A stretch of 16,314 nt of DNA from contig JBICHM010000235.1 of assembly GCA_043101835.1 (NCBI GenBank), positions 1 to 16,314 of the forward strand. Reading direction: 5' to 3'. Each line of letters starts with the position of its first letter. Position 1 is the stretch's first letter. Positions 1-7,904 of the stretch are shown here, in pieces. The position numbers and the translations under genes were made by a program. The notes below the pieces were generated by a model that made no database searches, had not been told where the DNA came from, and was given only the letters and a program-made list of their open reading frames with translations. The DNA is from JBICHM01 sp043101835 (GTDB taxonomy: Bacteria > Planctomycetota > Phycisphaerae > Phycisphaerales > UBA1924).

Positions 1-1247
1 AGACCAGACACGCGCTGCTGGTCGGTGCCATCCTCCACGTCCTCTATGCCGAGAAGGATAAGACGCTCGCCGGCGTCGCCGCCTTCCTCTCCGATCCGAA
101 ACGCCCGATCGAGGCGACCCTCGCGGCCATGATGCGCACGCCGCATCTGGGCGACCGACCGCACCCGGTGGTCGCGCAGGCGGCGCGCGAACTTCTGAAC
201 AAGTCCGAAAACGAACGCTCGGGCGTGCTCTCGACCGCGATGAGTTTCTTGGGACTCTACCGCGACCCCGTCGTCGCGAAGGTTACCAGCCGCTGCGAGT
301 GGCGGATCGACGATCTCGTTTCCGGCGACCGACCCTCGACGCTCTACCTCGTGGTGCCGCCATCGGACATCTCGCGGACCAAGCCTCTCGTCCGGCTGGT
401 GCTCAACCAGATCGGGCGCCGTCTGACAGAGGAGCTCAAAGCGAAGGGTCGGCGTCACCGGCTGCTTCTCATGCTCGACGAGTTCCCCGCGCTCGGCAGG
501 CTCGATTTCTTCGAGAGCCAGCTCGCCTTCATGGCGGGCTATGGGCTGAAGGCGTTCCTGATCGCGCAGTCCCTCAACCAGATCGAGAAGGCCTATGGCC
601 AGAACAACGCCATCCTCGACAACTGCCATGTCCGCGTCGCCTTCGCGACCAATGACGAGCGCACGGCCAAGCGCGTCTCGGACGCGCTCGGAACGGCGAC
701 CGAGATGCGGGCCATGAAGAACTATGCGGGGCACAGGCTTAGCCCTTGGCTCGGCCATCTCATGGTTTCCCGGCAGGAGACCGCGCGCCCGCTGCTCACC
801 CCCGGCGAAATGATGCAGCTGCCGCCGTCCGACGAGATCGTGCTGGTCTCCGGCGCGCCGCCGGTGCGCGCGAAGAGGGCGCGGTATTATGAGGACCGAC
901 AGTTCAAGGCGCGGATTATCGCGCCGCCGTCACCTTCCTCTGAGACACCAGGCTCCAACGCTCAGTCCACCGACGATTGGAGCGGGCGTCCGCCGATCGC
1001 CGCGCCGCCACCAGCGAAGAAGAAACGCGCGGGCAGCGACGAGGACAGCGATGGCGGCGTGCGCCGCGAGCCCACGCTGCCCGAACACGAGGCAATCGCG
1101 CCCGAGACCGCGCCTGTCCGGGCGGAGTTCGCGGGCCTCGACGACGAGCCCGACGACGACGCACAGCGCGCACGGGCGATGCAAGACAGGTTCCGAGGGG
1201 TCGCGCGCCAGGCTTCGCTCGATCCCGATGACCGGATCGAGCTCTGA
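1..1247 (+). CDS. traG: Conjugal transfer coupling protein TraG (VirD4 family), 3' part
   Basis: The reading frame is open from position 3 and ends at TGA 1245-1247, so the window holds about the last 414 residues; the start and the Walker A motif lie upstream. VirD4/TraG proteins are inner-membrane ATPases that pass the relaxase-DNA complex to the type IV secretion channel. The Walker B segment LLLMLDEFPALGRLDF begins at nucleotide 462, with the acidic pair D-E at 477-482, and is followed by the family's conserved GYGLKAFLIAQSLNQI stretch. The last 110 or so residues are a Pro-, Ala- and charge-rich tail, probably disordered and variable. A ribbon-helix-helix gene follows 24 bp later, then the trb genes, which is the usual order in alphaproteobacterial Tra/Trb ICEs. 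Assignment is secure; only the missing 5' end limits it. Confidence 0.95.
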   Translation, partial: TRHALLVGAILHVLYAEKDKTLAGVAAFLSDPKRPIEATLAAMMRTPHLGDRPHPVVAQAARELLNKSENERSGVLSTAMSFLGLYRDPVVAKVTSRCEWRIDDLVSGDRPSTLYLVVPPSDISRTKPLVRLVLNQIGRRLTEELKAKGRRHRLLLMLDEFPALGRLDFFESQLAFMAGYGLKAFLIAQSLNQIEKAYGQNNAILDNCHVRVAFATNDERTAKRVSDALGTATEMRAMKNYAGHRLSPWLGHLMVSRQETARPLLTPGEMMQLPPSDEIVLVSGAPPVRAKRARYYEDRQFKARIIAPPSPSSETPGSNAQSTDDWSGRPPIAAPPPAKKKRAGSDEDSDGGVRREPTLPEHEAIAPETAPVRAEFAGLDDEPDDDAQRARAMQDRFRGVARQASLDPDDRIEL

Positions 1248-1271
1248 GCGATGGCCGGGAGAGGAAAAAGA

Positions 1272-1679
1272 ATGAGAAAAGATCGTCTCAACGTCTATTT
1301 CGACGCCGCGCTTTCGGCCGAGCTGGAGGCGCTTGCCGCGCGCCGCAAGGTCTCGAAATCGCAGATCGTCGAAGCCGCGCTCGCCGCGTTTCTCTCGCCC
1401 GACGGCGCCGACCAGCGAGAGGCAGCGATCGTCCGCAGGCTCGACAGGCTTACCCGTGCGGTGGAACGGCTAGAGCGCGATGTCACCATCGGCAACGAGG
1501 CGGTCGCGCTGTTCGTAAAGTTCTGGCTGAGCACCACACCGCCGCTGCCCGACACGATGCGCGAGGCAGCGCAGGCGAGCGGGCGCGAGCGCTATGAAGG
1601 GTTCGTCGAGACGCTCGCCCGGAGGCTCGCGAAGGGAGGGACGCTGGCGAAGGAAGTCTCGGAGGAGCGTGGTAGTTGA
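1272..1679 (+). CDS. CopG-type ribbon-helix-helix protein of the transfer region
   Basis: A 135-residue protein. The N-terminus has the ribbon-helix-helix pattern: a short beta strand RLNVYFD (5-11), helix around 12-24, turn at K26-S28 and helix S28-F40. A heptad-like Leu/Arg helix follows (about 50-72) and then an uncharacterised C-terminal half. Proteins of this fold bind DNA as dimers; in this gene position they are usually annotated as CopG-family regulators of transfer, but the target is not known here. I chose ATG 1272 over ATG 1251 because GAGG at 1261-1264 sits seven bases upstream of it and because the ribbon strand then starts near the N-terminus. The gene lies 24 bp after traG. In related elements trbB follows directly; here a phosphodiesterase gene intervenes. 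Confidence 0.85.
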   Translation: MRKDRLNVYFDAALSAELEALAARRKVSKSQIVEAALAAFLSPDGADQREAAIVRRLDRLTRAVERLERDVTIGNEAVALFVKFWLSTTPPLPDTMREAAQASGRERYEGFVETLARRLAKGGTLAKEVSEERGS

Positions 1680-1755
1680 GCCTCTATACGCGCCCACTTA
1701 CCGCTCTTTGTCGCGGCGAAGGTCCGCTTGGAGCCCAAAGCTGGCAGTCGATATT

Positions 1756-1792
1756 GCATGTTTGTAGTCTACATGCTTTGTTGAAAATCAAC
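1756..1792. promoter_or_regulatory. Palindromic leader upstream of the phosphodiesterase gene
   Basis: The 136-bp gap before the phosphodiesterase gene contains several inverted repeats. GCATGT at 1756-1761 pairs with ACATGC at 1771-1776, across nine bases. Overlapping it, TGTAG at 1763-1767 pairs with CTACA at 1769-1773 around a single T. A third repeat, GTTGA-AAA-TCAAC, occupies 1780-1792. These ordered repeats sit 24-60 bp upstream of the start codon, where an operator would be expected. No regulator is identified and no convincing promoter hexamers were found. Confidence 0.35.
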
Positions 1793-1815
1793 GTCATAGC
1801 CGGGGTGGGGGCGAA

Positions 1816-2613
1816 ATGCTGATTGCTCATCTTTCCGACCCCCATCTGAGGCAGAAGGGACATCTCTATCAGGGATTGGTCGATTCCAATGTGATGTTCG
1901 ATCTCGCGATACGGACGCTTTCGGCACTTAGGCCTGCGCCCGATATCGTGATCATAGGCGGCGATCTGGTCGACGAGGGGACGGAGGCTGAATATGAAAC
2001 CGTCCGGGTCGCCCTAAGAAGATTACGCCAGCCGGTCTATGCGATCCCCGGAAATCATGATGAGCGAGAAGGCTTCCGGCGGTGCTTTCGAGGCGCAGAT
2101 TACATCGCCGCTTCCGGCCCACTGCACTTCGACACCAGGGATCGGTGGCCCATTTGGGTAATCGGTTTCGATGTGACGGTGCCCGGTCGGCATCACGGGG
2201 ATATCGGGGACGAAGCGCTCGACTGGCTTCGATACCGACTGATCGAACACCCGGACCGGCCGACTATCCTGCTGATGCATCAGCCCCCGATCAACAGTGG
2301 GATTGCCTATATCGACGCATACAAATGCTTGCGGGGCGAGCGACTTTCCGAGCTGCTGCGGCAACACCGGAATGTCGAGCGCGTTCTCTGCGGGCATATT
2401 CATCGCTTCATGCAGGCAAGCTTTGGGGGAACCGTGCTGATGACTGCACCAAGCACCGCAACCTCAATCGCGCTCCGTTTGACGGAAGACGCCGAGCCTG
2501 CATCATTCATCGAACCACCAGCATTCCTGCTGCACTATTGGCGCCCCGGACAAGAGTTGCTCACCCATTGGGTTCCGGTCGGGGGTTTTCCGGGGCCGCT
2601 TCCATTCTTTTGA
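1816..2613 (+). CDS. CpdA-like metallophosphoesterase (class III cyclic-nucleotide phosphodiesterase family)
   Basis: A 265-residue calcineurin-like metallophosphoesterase. All the usual metal-site motifs are visible: D8-x-H10 in LSDPH, GGD with D50, GNHD with N80-H81, H155 in LLMHQPP, and GHIH with H194 and H196. Length, motif spacing and lack of a signal peptide fit the cytoplasmic class III cyclic-nucleotide phosphodiesterases typified by CpdA, which hydrolyse 3',5'-cAMP; the true substrate could be another phosphodiester. A G-rich stretch (GGGGTGGGGG) just before ATG 1816 may serve as the ribosome site. It is an insertion relative to the expected order, with gaps of 136 bp before and 166 bp after, and its GC (about 48-55% in two 60-base lines counted) is below that of the trb genes. 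It is probably cargo with its own promoter. Catalytic family is secure, substrate is not. Confidence 0.88.
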   Translation: MLIAHLSDPHLRQKGHLYQGLVDSNVMFDLAIRTLSALRPAPDIVIIGGDLVDEGTEAEYETVRVALRRLRQPVYAIPGNHDEREGFRRCFRGADYIAASGPLHFDTRDRWPIWVIGFDVTVPGRHHGDIGDEALDWLRYRLIEHPDRPTILLMHQPPINSGIAYIDAYKCLRGERLSELLRQHRNVERVLCGHIHRFMQASFGGTVLMTAPSTATSIALRLTEDAEPASFIEPPAFLLHYWRPGQELLTHWVPVGGFPGPLPFF

Positions 2614-2779
2614 ACGACCGCTATGTCCGCACAGCAGACCTCTGACCCGGTCGCCTAGGATCGCCCCGAACCTTTCGCCTGCCTTCACGCGCCGCCACAC
2701 TACTACTCCAACACCACTGTTGCTGAAGCGCCGATAACGGTCTTCTTGATCGACCCCGTAACCAGATGCGGGGCCGCCA

Positions 2780-3763
2780 GTGACCGTCCACACTCTCAAA
2801 TCAGAAGCGATCGAGCGCGGCTCCCGCATGCTCCGGACGGCGCTTGGGCCGGATGTCTCCGCCTGGCTCGCGGACCCGGGTGTCATCGAGGTGATGCTCA
2901 ATCCCGACGGTCGGCTCTGGATCGACCGGCTCGGTGACGGGCTCTCGGATACGGGCGAGCGGCTCTCGGCGGCGGACGGCGAGCGGATCGTCCGCCTCGT
3001 CGCGCACCATGTCGGGGCCGAGGTCCATGCGGGATCTCCGCGCGTTTCGGCCGAGCTGCCCGGGACGGGGGAGCGGTTCGAGGGGCTGCTGCCGCCGGTC
3101 GTCGCCGCGCCCGCCTTCGCGATCCGCAAGCCCGCCGTCGCCGTGTTCACGCTCGCCGACTACGTCGCCGCCGGGATCATGGATGACAGCGCGGCCGAGG
3201 CGCTACGCGAAGCCGTCGCATCCCGCGCCAACATCCTCGTCGCCGGCGGAACCTCGACCGGCAAGACCACGCTCACCAACGCGCTCCTCGCCGAGGTGGC
3301 GAAGACCTCTGACCGCGTCGTCCTGATCGAGGACACGCGCGAGCTGCAATGCCTGACCCCCAACCTCGTGGCGCTGCGCACCAAGGACGGTGTCGCGACG
3401 CTTTCTGATCTCGTGCGCTCCTCGCTGCGCCTCCGCCCCGACCGCATCCCGATCGGCGAGGTACGGGGCGTGGAGGCCCTCGATCTCCTCAAGGCCTGGG
3501 GCACGGGCCATCCCGGCGGGATCGGGACGATCCATGCGGGCACCGCCCTCGGCGCGCTCCGCCGCCTCGAACAGCTCATCCAGGAAGCCGTCGTCACCGT
3601 CCCGCGCGCGCTGATCGCCGAGACCATCGACATGATCGCCGTGCTTGCCGGTCGCGGGACCGATCGCCGCCTCGCCGAGCTCGCCCGCGTCACCGACCTC
3701 GATGACGCCGGCGATTACGCAATCGAACCTCTCCTCAGCCACCCGAAAGGACACGACAAGTGA
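2780..3763 (+). CDS. trbB: Type IV secretion ATPase TrbB (VirB11 family)
   Basis: A 327-residue hexameric traffic ATPase of the VirB11/GspE class, acting on the cytoplasmic side of the conjugation channel. Visible motifs are Walker A GGTSTGKT (156-163), the Asp-box region VLIEDTRELQ (181-190), the Walker B-like stretch RIPIGEVRG (222-230) and the His box GTGHPGGIGTIHAGT (241-255). The start is GTG 2780: an in-frame TAA at 2759-2761 blocks extension, and the next Met (residue 17) would remove a conserved N-terminal helix. The ribosome site is poor, being only a GGGG run at 2770-2773 that also forms one arm of a small hairpin. The stop overlaps the trbC start in a GTGA. It is the first gene of the unbroken trb operon. 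Confidence 0.95.
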   Translation: MTVHTLKSEAIERGSRMLRTALGPDVSAWLADPGVIEVMLNPDGRLWIDRLGDGLSDTGERLSAADGERIVRLVAHHVGAEVHAGSPRVSAELPGTGERFEGLLPPVVAAPAFAIRKPAVAVFTLADYVAAGIMDDSAAEALREAVASRANILVAGGTSTGKTTLTNALLAEVAKTSDRVVLIEDTRELQCLTPNLVALRTKDGVATLSDLVRSSLRLRPDRIPIGEVRGVEALDLLKAWGTGHPGGIGTIHAGTALGALRRLEQLIQEAVVTVPRALIAETIDMIAVLAGRGTDRRLAELARVTDLDDAGDYAIEPLLSHPKGHDK

Positions 3764-4092
3764 CCCGATCCACGACCCTCTATCCCCGCTGGCCCTACTA
3801 TGTGAGTGCCCTGGCGCTCGGCCTCCTGCTCGCCGCCGATCCGGCTCACGCCGCCGGGTCTGGCATGCCCTGGGAAGCGCCGCTTCAGTCGATCCTGGAA
3901 TCGATCGAAGGGCCGGTCGCCAAGATCGTCGCGGTGATCATCATCATTATCACCGGTCTCACGCTCGCTTTTGGCGACACGAGTGGCGGCTTCCGCCGGC
4001 TGGTGCAGATCGTCTTCGGCCTCTCGATCGCCTTCGCCGCGTCGAGCTTCTTCCTGTCCTTCTTCTCCTTCGGCGGCGGGGCGCTGGTGTGA
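3760..4092 (+). CDS. trbC: Conjugal pilin TrbC (VirB2 family)
   Basis: A 110-residue VirB2-type pilin precursor, the major subunit of the conjugation pilus. A signal peptide covers about residues 1-31, with a hydrophobic core at 14-26 and a likely cut after A29-H30-A31. Two hydrophobic helices follow, about 52-72 (rich in Ile) and 80-103, joined by the short polar loop GDTSGGFRR, which is the usual pilin hairpin. The start is GTG 3760, overlapping the trbB stop in a GTGA, with GAAAGGA seven to eight bases upstream. The stop TGA overlaps the trbD ATG by one base. Whether the mature pilin is cyclised, as in RP4, cannot be read from the sequence. Confidence 0.92.
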   Translation: MTRSTTLYPRWPYYVSALALGLLLAADPAHAAGSGMPWEAPLQSILESIEGPVAKIVAVIIIIITGLTLAFGDTSGGFRRLVQIVFGLSIAFAASSFFLSFFSFGGGALV

Positions 4093-4358
4093 TGGACGGG
4101 TCCGGCATCCCCGGCTTCACCGCGCCGGTGCATCGCGCGCTGACCGAACCGATCCTGCTGGGCGGAGCCCCGCGCACCTGGGCGATCGCCAACGGCACGC
4201 TCGCCGCCGCGGTCGGTCTCGGCCTCCGGCTCTGGGTGGTCGGGCTCGTGGTCTGGCTGGTCGGCCACCTGCTGGCGGTCTGGGCGGCGAAGCGCGACGC
4301 GCAGATCGTCGATGTCGCGCGGCGGCATCTGCGCTTCCCGACCTGGTTCGGAGTCTGA
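4092..4358 (+). CDS. trbD: Conjugal transfer protein TrbD (VirB3 family)
   Basis: An 88-residue inner-membrane protein. The N-terminal 30 residues are polar and include PVHRALTEPILLGGAPR, a typical VirB3/TrbD stretch. One long or two tight hydrophobic helices span about 31-65, and a basic, cytoplasm-like end follows (AAKRDAQIVDVARRHLRF). VirB3 proteins work beside the VirB4 ATPase during pilus assembly. The ATG at 4092 shares its A with the last base of the trbC stop (TGATG), so translational coupling is likely. The same frame is open further upstream but runs antiparallel to nothing useful and through trbB and trbC, so it was not used. trbE begins four bases after the stop. Confidence 0.9.
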   Translation: MDGSGIPGFTAPVHRALTEPILLGGAPRTWAIANGTLAAAVGLGLRLWVVGLVVWLVGHLLAVWAAKRDAQIVDVARRHLRFPTWFGV

Positions 4359-4362
4359 GCCG

Positions 4363-6864
4363 ATGATGCGCCTCGCCGAATACCGCTCGAAGGTCTCGCT
4401 CCTCGCCGACTTCCTGCCCTGGGCTGCGCTGGTGGGCGAAGGCGTCGTCCTCAACAAGGACGGCAGCCTGCAGCGCTCGGCGCGGTTTCGCGGCCCCGAT
4501 CTCGACTCCTCGACACCCGCCGAACTGGTCGCGACCGCTGGACGGCTCAATGGCGCGCTCCGGCGGCTGGGTTCGGGTTGGGCGGTGTTCGTCGAGGCGC
4601 AGCGCGTGCCGACGCGCGACTACCCACTCTCGCACTTCCCCGATCCGGTCTCGGCGCTGGTCGATGCGGAGCGCCGCGCGCAGTTCGAGGAGGCTTCGAG
4701 CCACTTTGAGAGCCGCTACTATCTCACGCTCGCCTGGATGCCGCCCGCCGACGAGGCGAGCCGCGCAGGCAAGTGGCTCTATGAGGATGCGCCGGAGAAA
4801 GGCGCGAACCCGCGCGAGCACCTCGCAAGCTTCACCTCGCGCAGCGAGCGGCTGCTCGACCTTCTTGAAGGGCTCATGCCCGAGGCCGAGTGGCTCTCCG
4901 ACGAAGACACGCTGACCTATCTGCATTCGACGGTGTCGACCCGGGCGCAGCGCGTGCGCGTTCCCGAGACACCGATGCATCTCGACGCGCTATTAGCCGA
5001 CGAGCCGCTGGTCGGCGGGCTGGCACCAAGCCTCGGGGACGCGCATCTCCGCACACTCTCCATCATCGGCTTCCCGACTGCGACCTGGCCCGGCCTGCTC
5101 GACGAGCTGAACGGCCTCGCCTTCGAGTATCGCTGGGCGACCCGCGCCATCTGCCTCGACAAGACCGATGCGACCAAGCTCTTCGGCCGCATCCGCCGTC
5201 AGTGGTTCGCCAAGAGGAAGTCTGTCGCCGCGATCCTCAAGGAGGTGATGACCAACGAGGCCTCAACGCTCCTCGACAGCGACGCCGCCAACAAGGCGCT
5301 CGATGCCGACGAGGCGCTGCAGGAGCTCGGGTCGGACCTCGTGGGCGCAGCCTATGTCACCGCCACGATCACCGTTTGGGATACGGACCAACGCACGGCC
5401 GAGGCCAAACTCAAGGCCGCCGAGAAGGTCGTCCAGGGTCGCGACTTCACCTGCATCCCGGAAACGCTGAACGCGCTCGAGGCCTGGCTGGGTTCGCTCC
5501 CCGGACACCTTTACGCCAATGTCCGCCAGCCACCTGTCTCGACGCTCAACCTCGCGCACATGATCCCGATCTCGGCGGTCTGGGCCGGGCCGGCAAGGAA
5601 CGATCATCTCGGTGGCCCGCCGCTCTTCTACGCCGAAACCGAGGGTTCGACCCCGTTCCGGTTCTCGACCCATGTCGGTGATGTCGGCCACACGCTCGTC
5701 GTCGGACCGACCGGCGCGGGCAAGTCGGTGCTCCTCGCCCTGATGGCGCTGCAGTTCCGCCGCTATGCGGGCGCGCAGGTCTTCGCCTTCGACTTCGGCG
5801 GCTCGATCCGCTGCGCGACGCTCGCGATGGGCGGCGACTGGGAGGATCTCGGCACCGCGCTGTCAGCGGACGAGGCCGCGGTCCAGCTGCAGCCGCTCGC
5901 CCGGATCGATGACGCGGCCGACCGCGCCTGGGCGCAGGATTGGCTCGCGGGTCTCCTCGCCCGGGAAGGGGTGACCGTCGATCCGGTCGAGCGCGACCAT
6001 CTGTGGTCGGCGCTCACCTCGCTCGCCTCGGCGCCGGTCGAAGAACGCACGCTTACTGGGCTTTCGGTGCTGCTGCAATCGACCAATCTGAAGCGCGCGC
6101 TCGCACCATTCTGCATCGGCGGTCCGTTCGGGCGGCTGCTTGACGCCGAGGGCGAAGCGCTCGGCGGCGCAGACGTCCAGGCCTTCGAGACCGAGGGGCT
6201 GATCGGTTCCGCCGCAGCGCCCGCCGTGCTCGCCTATCTCTTCCACCGGATCGAGGCGCGGCTGACCGGACGGCCGAGCCTGATCCTCGTCGACGAGGGC
6301 TGGCTCGCGCTCGACGACACAACCTTCGGGGGCCAGCTGCGCGAATGGCTGAAGACGCTGCGCAAGAAGAACGCGAGCGTGATCTTCGCCACCCAGTCGC
6401 TTGCCGACATCGATGGCTCATCGATTGCGCCCGCGATCGTCGAGAGCTGCCCAACGCGGATCTTCCTGCCCAACGAACGCGCCTTCGAGCCGCAGATCGC
6501 CGAGATCTATCGCCGGTTCGGATTGAACGACCGGCAGATCGAGATCGTCGCGCGGAGCCTGCCGAAGCGCGACTATTACTGCCAGTCGCGGCGCGGCAAC
6601 CGGCTCTTCGCGCTTGGGCTCGGCGAGGTCGCGCTCGCCTTCACCGCCGCCTCGTCCAAATCCGACCACGCCGCGATCGACGAGACGCTCGCCGACCATG
6701 GGCGCGACGGGTTCGCCGCCGCCTGGCTCGAACGCCGCGGCCTCGACTGGGCCGTCGAACTGCTCGGCCCCGCGGACACCATCCTCGAGACCGCGCAGCC
6801 GCAATCACCCAACACCCCTGAAGCAAACCACGACAAGGAGACTACCCATGACCAGAACCCGTAA
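4363..6864 (+). CDS. trbE: Type IV secretion ATPase TrbE (VirB4 family)
   Basis: An 833-residue VirB4-class ATPase that powers pilus assembly and substrate transfer at the inner membrane. The N-terminal half matches the CagE/TrbE/VirB component, beginning MMRLAEYRSK and DFLPWAALV. Walker A is GPTGAGKS (448-455), and Walker B is LILVDE (640-645) followed by GWLALDD. A downstream ATQSLADIDGS stretch resembles the conserved coupling motif of the family. The in-frame ATG 4312 was rejected because it lies inside trbD; ATG 4363 gives the family N-terminus, and a tandem ATG at 4366 is also possible. The last residues (after about 810) are a polar tail, and the final 17 bases overlap the trbJ start. 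It is the largest gene here and shows no lesions. Confidence 0.95.
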   Translation: MMRLAEYRSKVSLLADFLPWAALVGEGVVLNKDGSLQRSARFRGPDLDSSTPAELVATAGRLNGALRRLGSGWAVFVEAQRVPTRDYPLSHFPDPVSALVDAERRAQFEEASSHFESRYYLTLAWMPPADEASRAGKWLYEDAPEKGANPREHLASFTSRSERLLDLLEGLMPEAEWLSDEDTLTYLHSTVSTRAQRVRVPETPMHLDALLADEPLVGGLAPSLGDAHLRTLSIIGFPTATWPGLLDELNGLAFEYRWATRAICLDKTDATKLFGRIRRQWFAKRKSVAAILKEVMTNEASTLLDSDAANKALDADEALQELGSDLVGAAYVTATITVWDTDQRTAEAKLKAAEKVVQGRDFTCIPETLNALEAWLGSLPGHLYANVRQPPVSTLNLAHMIPISAVWAGPARNDHLGGPPLFYAETEGSTPFRFSTHVGDVGHTLVVGPTGAGKSVLLALMALQFRRYAGAQVFAFDFGGSIRCATLAMGGDWEDLGTALSADEAAVQLQPLARIDDAADRAWAQDWLAGLLAREGVTVDPVERDHLWSALTSLASAPVEERTLTGLSVLLQSTNLKRALAPFCIGGPFGRLLDAEGEALGGADVQAFETEGLIGSAAAPAVLAYLFHRIEARLTGRPSLILVDEGWLALDDTTFGGQLREWLKTLRKKNASVIFATQSLADIDGSSIAPAIVESCPTRIFLPNERAFEPQIAEIYRRFGLNDRQIEIVARSLPKRDYYCQSRRGNRLFALGLGEVALAFTAASSKSDHAAIDETLADHGRDGFAAAWLERRGLDWAVELLGPADTILETAQPQSPNTPEANHDKETTHDQNP

Positions 6865-7621
6865 ACTCGCCGGACGCGCCGTCGCGGCGCTGCTGCTGTC
6901 GAGCGCCATCGCGCTCTCGCCGGCCACCGCGCCGCCCGCCCACGCGCTCTTCGGCGGGTTTGGCGGCATCGTCTACGATCCGACCAACCACGCAGAGAAC
7001 CTGCTGACCGCCGCGCGGACGCTGGAGCAGATCAACAACCAGATCGCCCAGCTCCAGAACGAGGCGCAGATGCTGGTGAACCAGGCCCGCAACCTCGCGA
7101 GCCTGCCATATTCCTCGCTGTCGCGGCTGCAATCCTCGGTCCAGGAGACGCAGCGACTCCTTGGCGAAGCGCAGCGCATCGCCCATGACGTCACCGAGAT
7201 CGACCGGGCGTTCACGGAAGACTACGGCGCCGCCGCCGCGCGCGGCGACTTCGACCAGATGATCGCCGGCGCGCGGGGCCGCTGGGAGACCTCAGTCGCG
7301 GGGCTGGAGGATTCGCTCAAGGTCCAGGCGGGCGTCGTCGGCAACATCGAGACCGCGCGGGCCGAGATGGGCGCGCTTGTCGCAGAGAGCCAGGCGGCGA
7401 CCGGTGCACTTCAGGCCGCACAGGCCGGCAACCAGCTCCTCGCGCTGCAATCGGGGCAGATCGCCGACCTCACCGCCGCGATCGCCGCGCAAAACCGCGC
7501 CCAAACATTGGAAACCGCGCGACGCGTCTCGGCCGAGGCGCAGGGCCGCGAGAACCTCGCGCGGTTTCTCGACTACGGGTCCGGCTACGAGCCGACCACC
7601 GTGCGCATGTTTGGCGGCTGA
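6848..7621 (+). CDS. trbJ: Conjugal transfer protein TrbJ (VirB5-like)
   Basis: A 257-residue exported protein. A signal peptide covers residues 1-33, with basic MTRTRK, a hydrophobic stretch AVAALLLSSAIAL and a likely cut after A31-H32-A33 (PPAHA before LFGG). The mature part begins with YDPTNHAENLLTAARTLEQI, a hallmark of the TrbJ/VirB5 family, and is mostly helical, with many Gln, Ala and Leu residues and coiled-coil-like spacing. VirB5 relatives are minor pilus components thought to sit at the tip. ATG 6848 has a strong ribosome site, AAGGAG at 6835-6840, seven bases upstream, and lies inside the 3' end of trbE (17-bp overlap). Longer in-frame starts fall deep within trbE. Confidence 0.92.
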   Translation: MTRTRKLAGRAVAALLLSSAIALSPATAPPAHALFGGFGGIVYDPTNHAENLLTAARTLEQINNQIAQLQNEAQMLVNQARNLASLPYSSLSRLQSSVQETQRLLGEAQRIAHDVTEIDRAFTEDYGAAAARGDFDQMIAGARGRWETSVAGLEDSLKVQAGVVGNIETARAEMGALVAESQAATGALQAAQAGNQLLALQSGQIADLTAAIAAQNRAQTLETARRVSAEAQGRENLARFLDYGSGYEPTTVRMFGG

Positions 7622-7625
7622 GGCG

Positions 7626-7901
7626 ATGCGGACCGGTCCCGAGAAGGTGCTGAAGCTCATCGCCATCGCCATGGGCGGCCTCGTCGTCCTCATGGCGGCG
7701 ATGGAGCTTCAGGACGCCGTGAAGAAGGAGCGGGGCACCGAGGTATCGGTCCCCGCCAGCGATCCGCTGCGCGCCGAGCTCGCCCGCTGCCGGGCGCTGA
7801 CACCGGACGAGCTCGTGACCGACACCGCCTGCCGCGAAGCCTGGGCCGAGAACCGCCGTCGCTTCTTCGACGGCGCGGTGCCGCGCGGCCTGGACGAATA
7901 G
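7626..7901 (+). CDS. Putative entry-exclusion protein TrbK-alt
   Basis: A 91-residue membrane-anchored protein. One hydrophobic segment covers about 8-27 (VLKLIAIAMGGLVVLMAAM). The short soluble domain has a Cys pair, C55 in ELARCRALTP and C69 in DTACREAW, followed by AWAENRRRFF. This pattern fits the small protein called TrbK-alt in alphaproteobacterial Tra/Trb systems. By position it matches trbK of RP4, whose product blocks entry of a second copy of the element; that role is inferred from context. The two Cys residues would be periplasmic and could form a disulfide. The gene starts four bases after trbJ and ends three bases before trbL. Confidence 0.82.
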   Translation: MRTGPEKVLKLIAIAMGGLVVLMAAMELQDAVKKERGTEVSVPASDPLRAELARCRALTPDELVTDTACREAWAENRRRFFDGAVPRGLDE

Positions 7902-7904
7902 GAC

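Noticed and set aside
1763..1773. BlaI/MecI- or CopY-type operator
   Set aside because: Those sites have TACA before TGTA; here the half-sites are in the opposite order.
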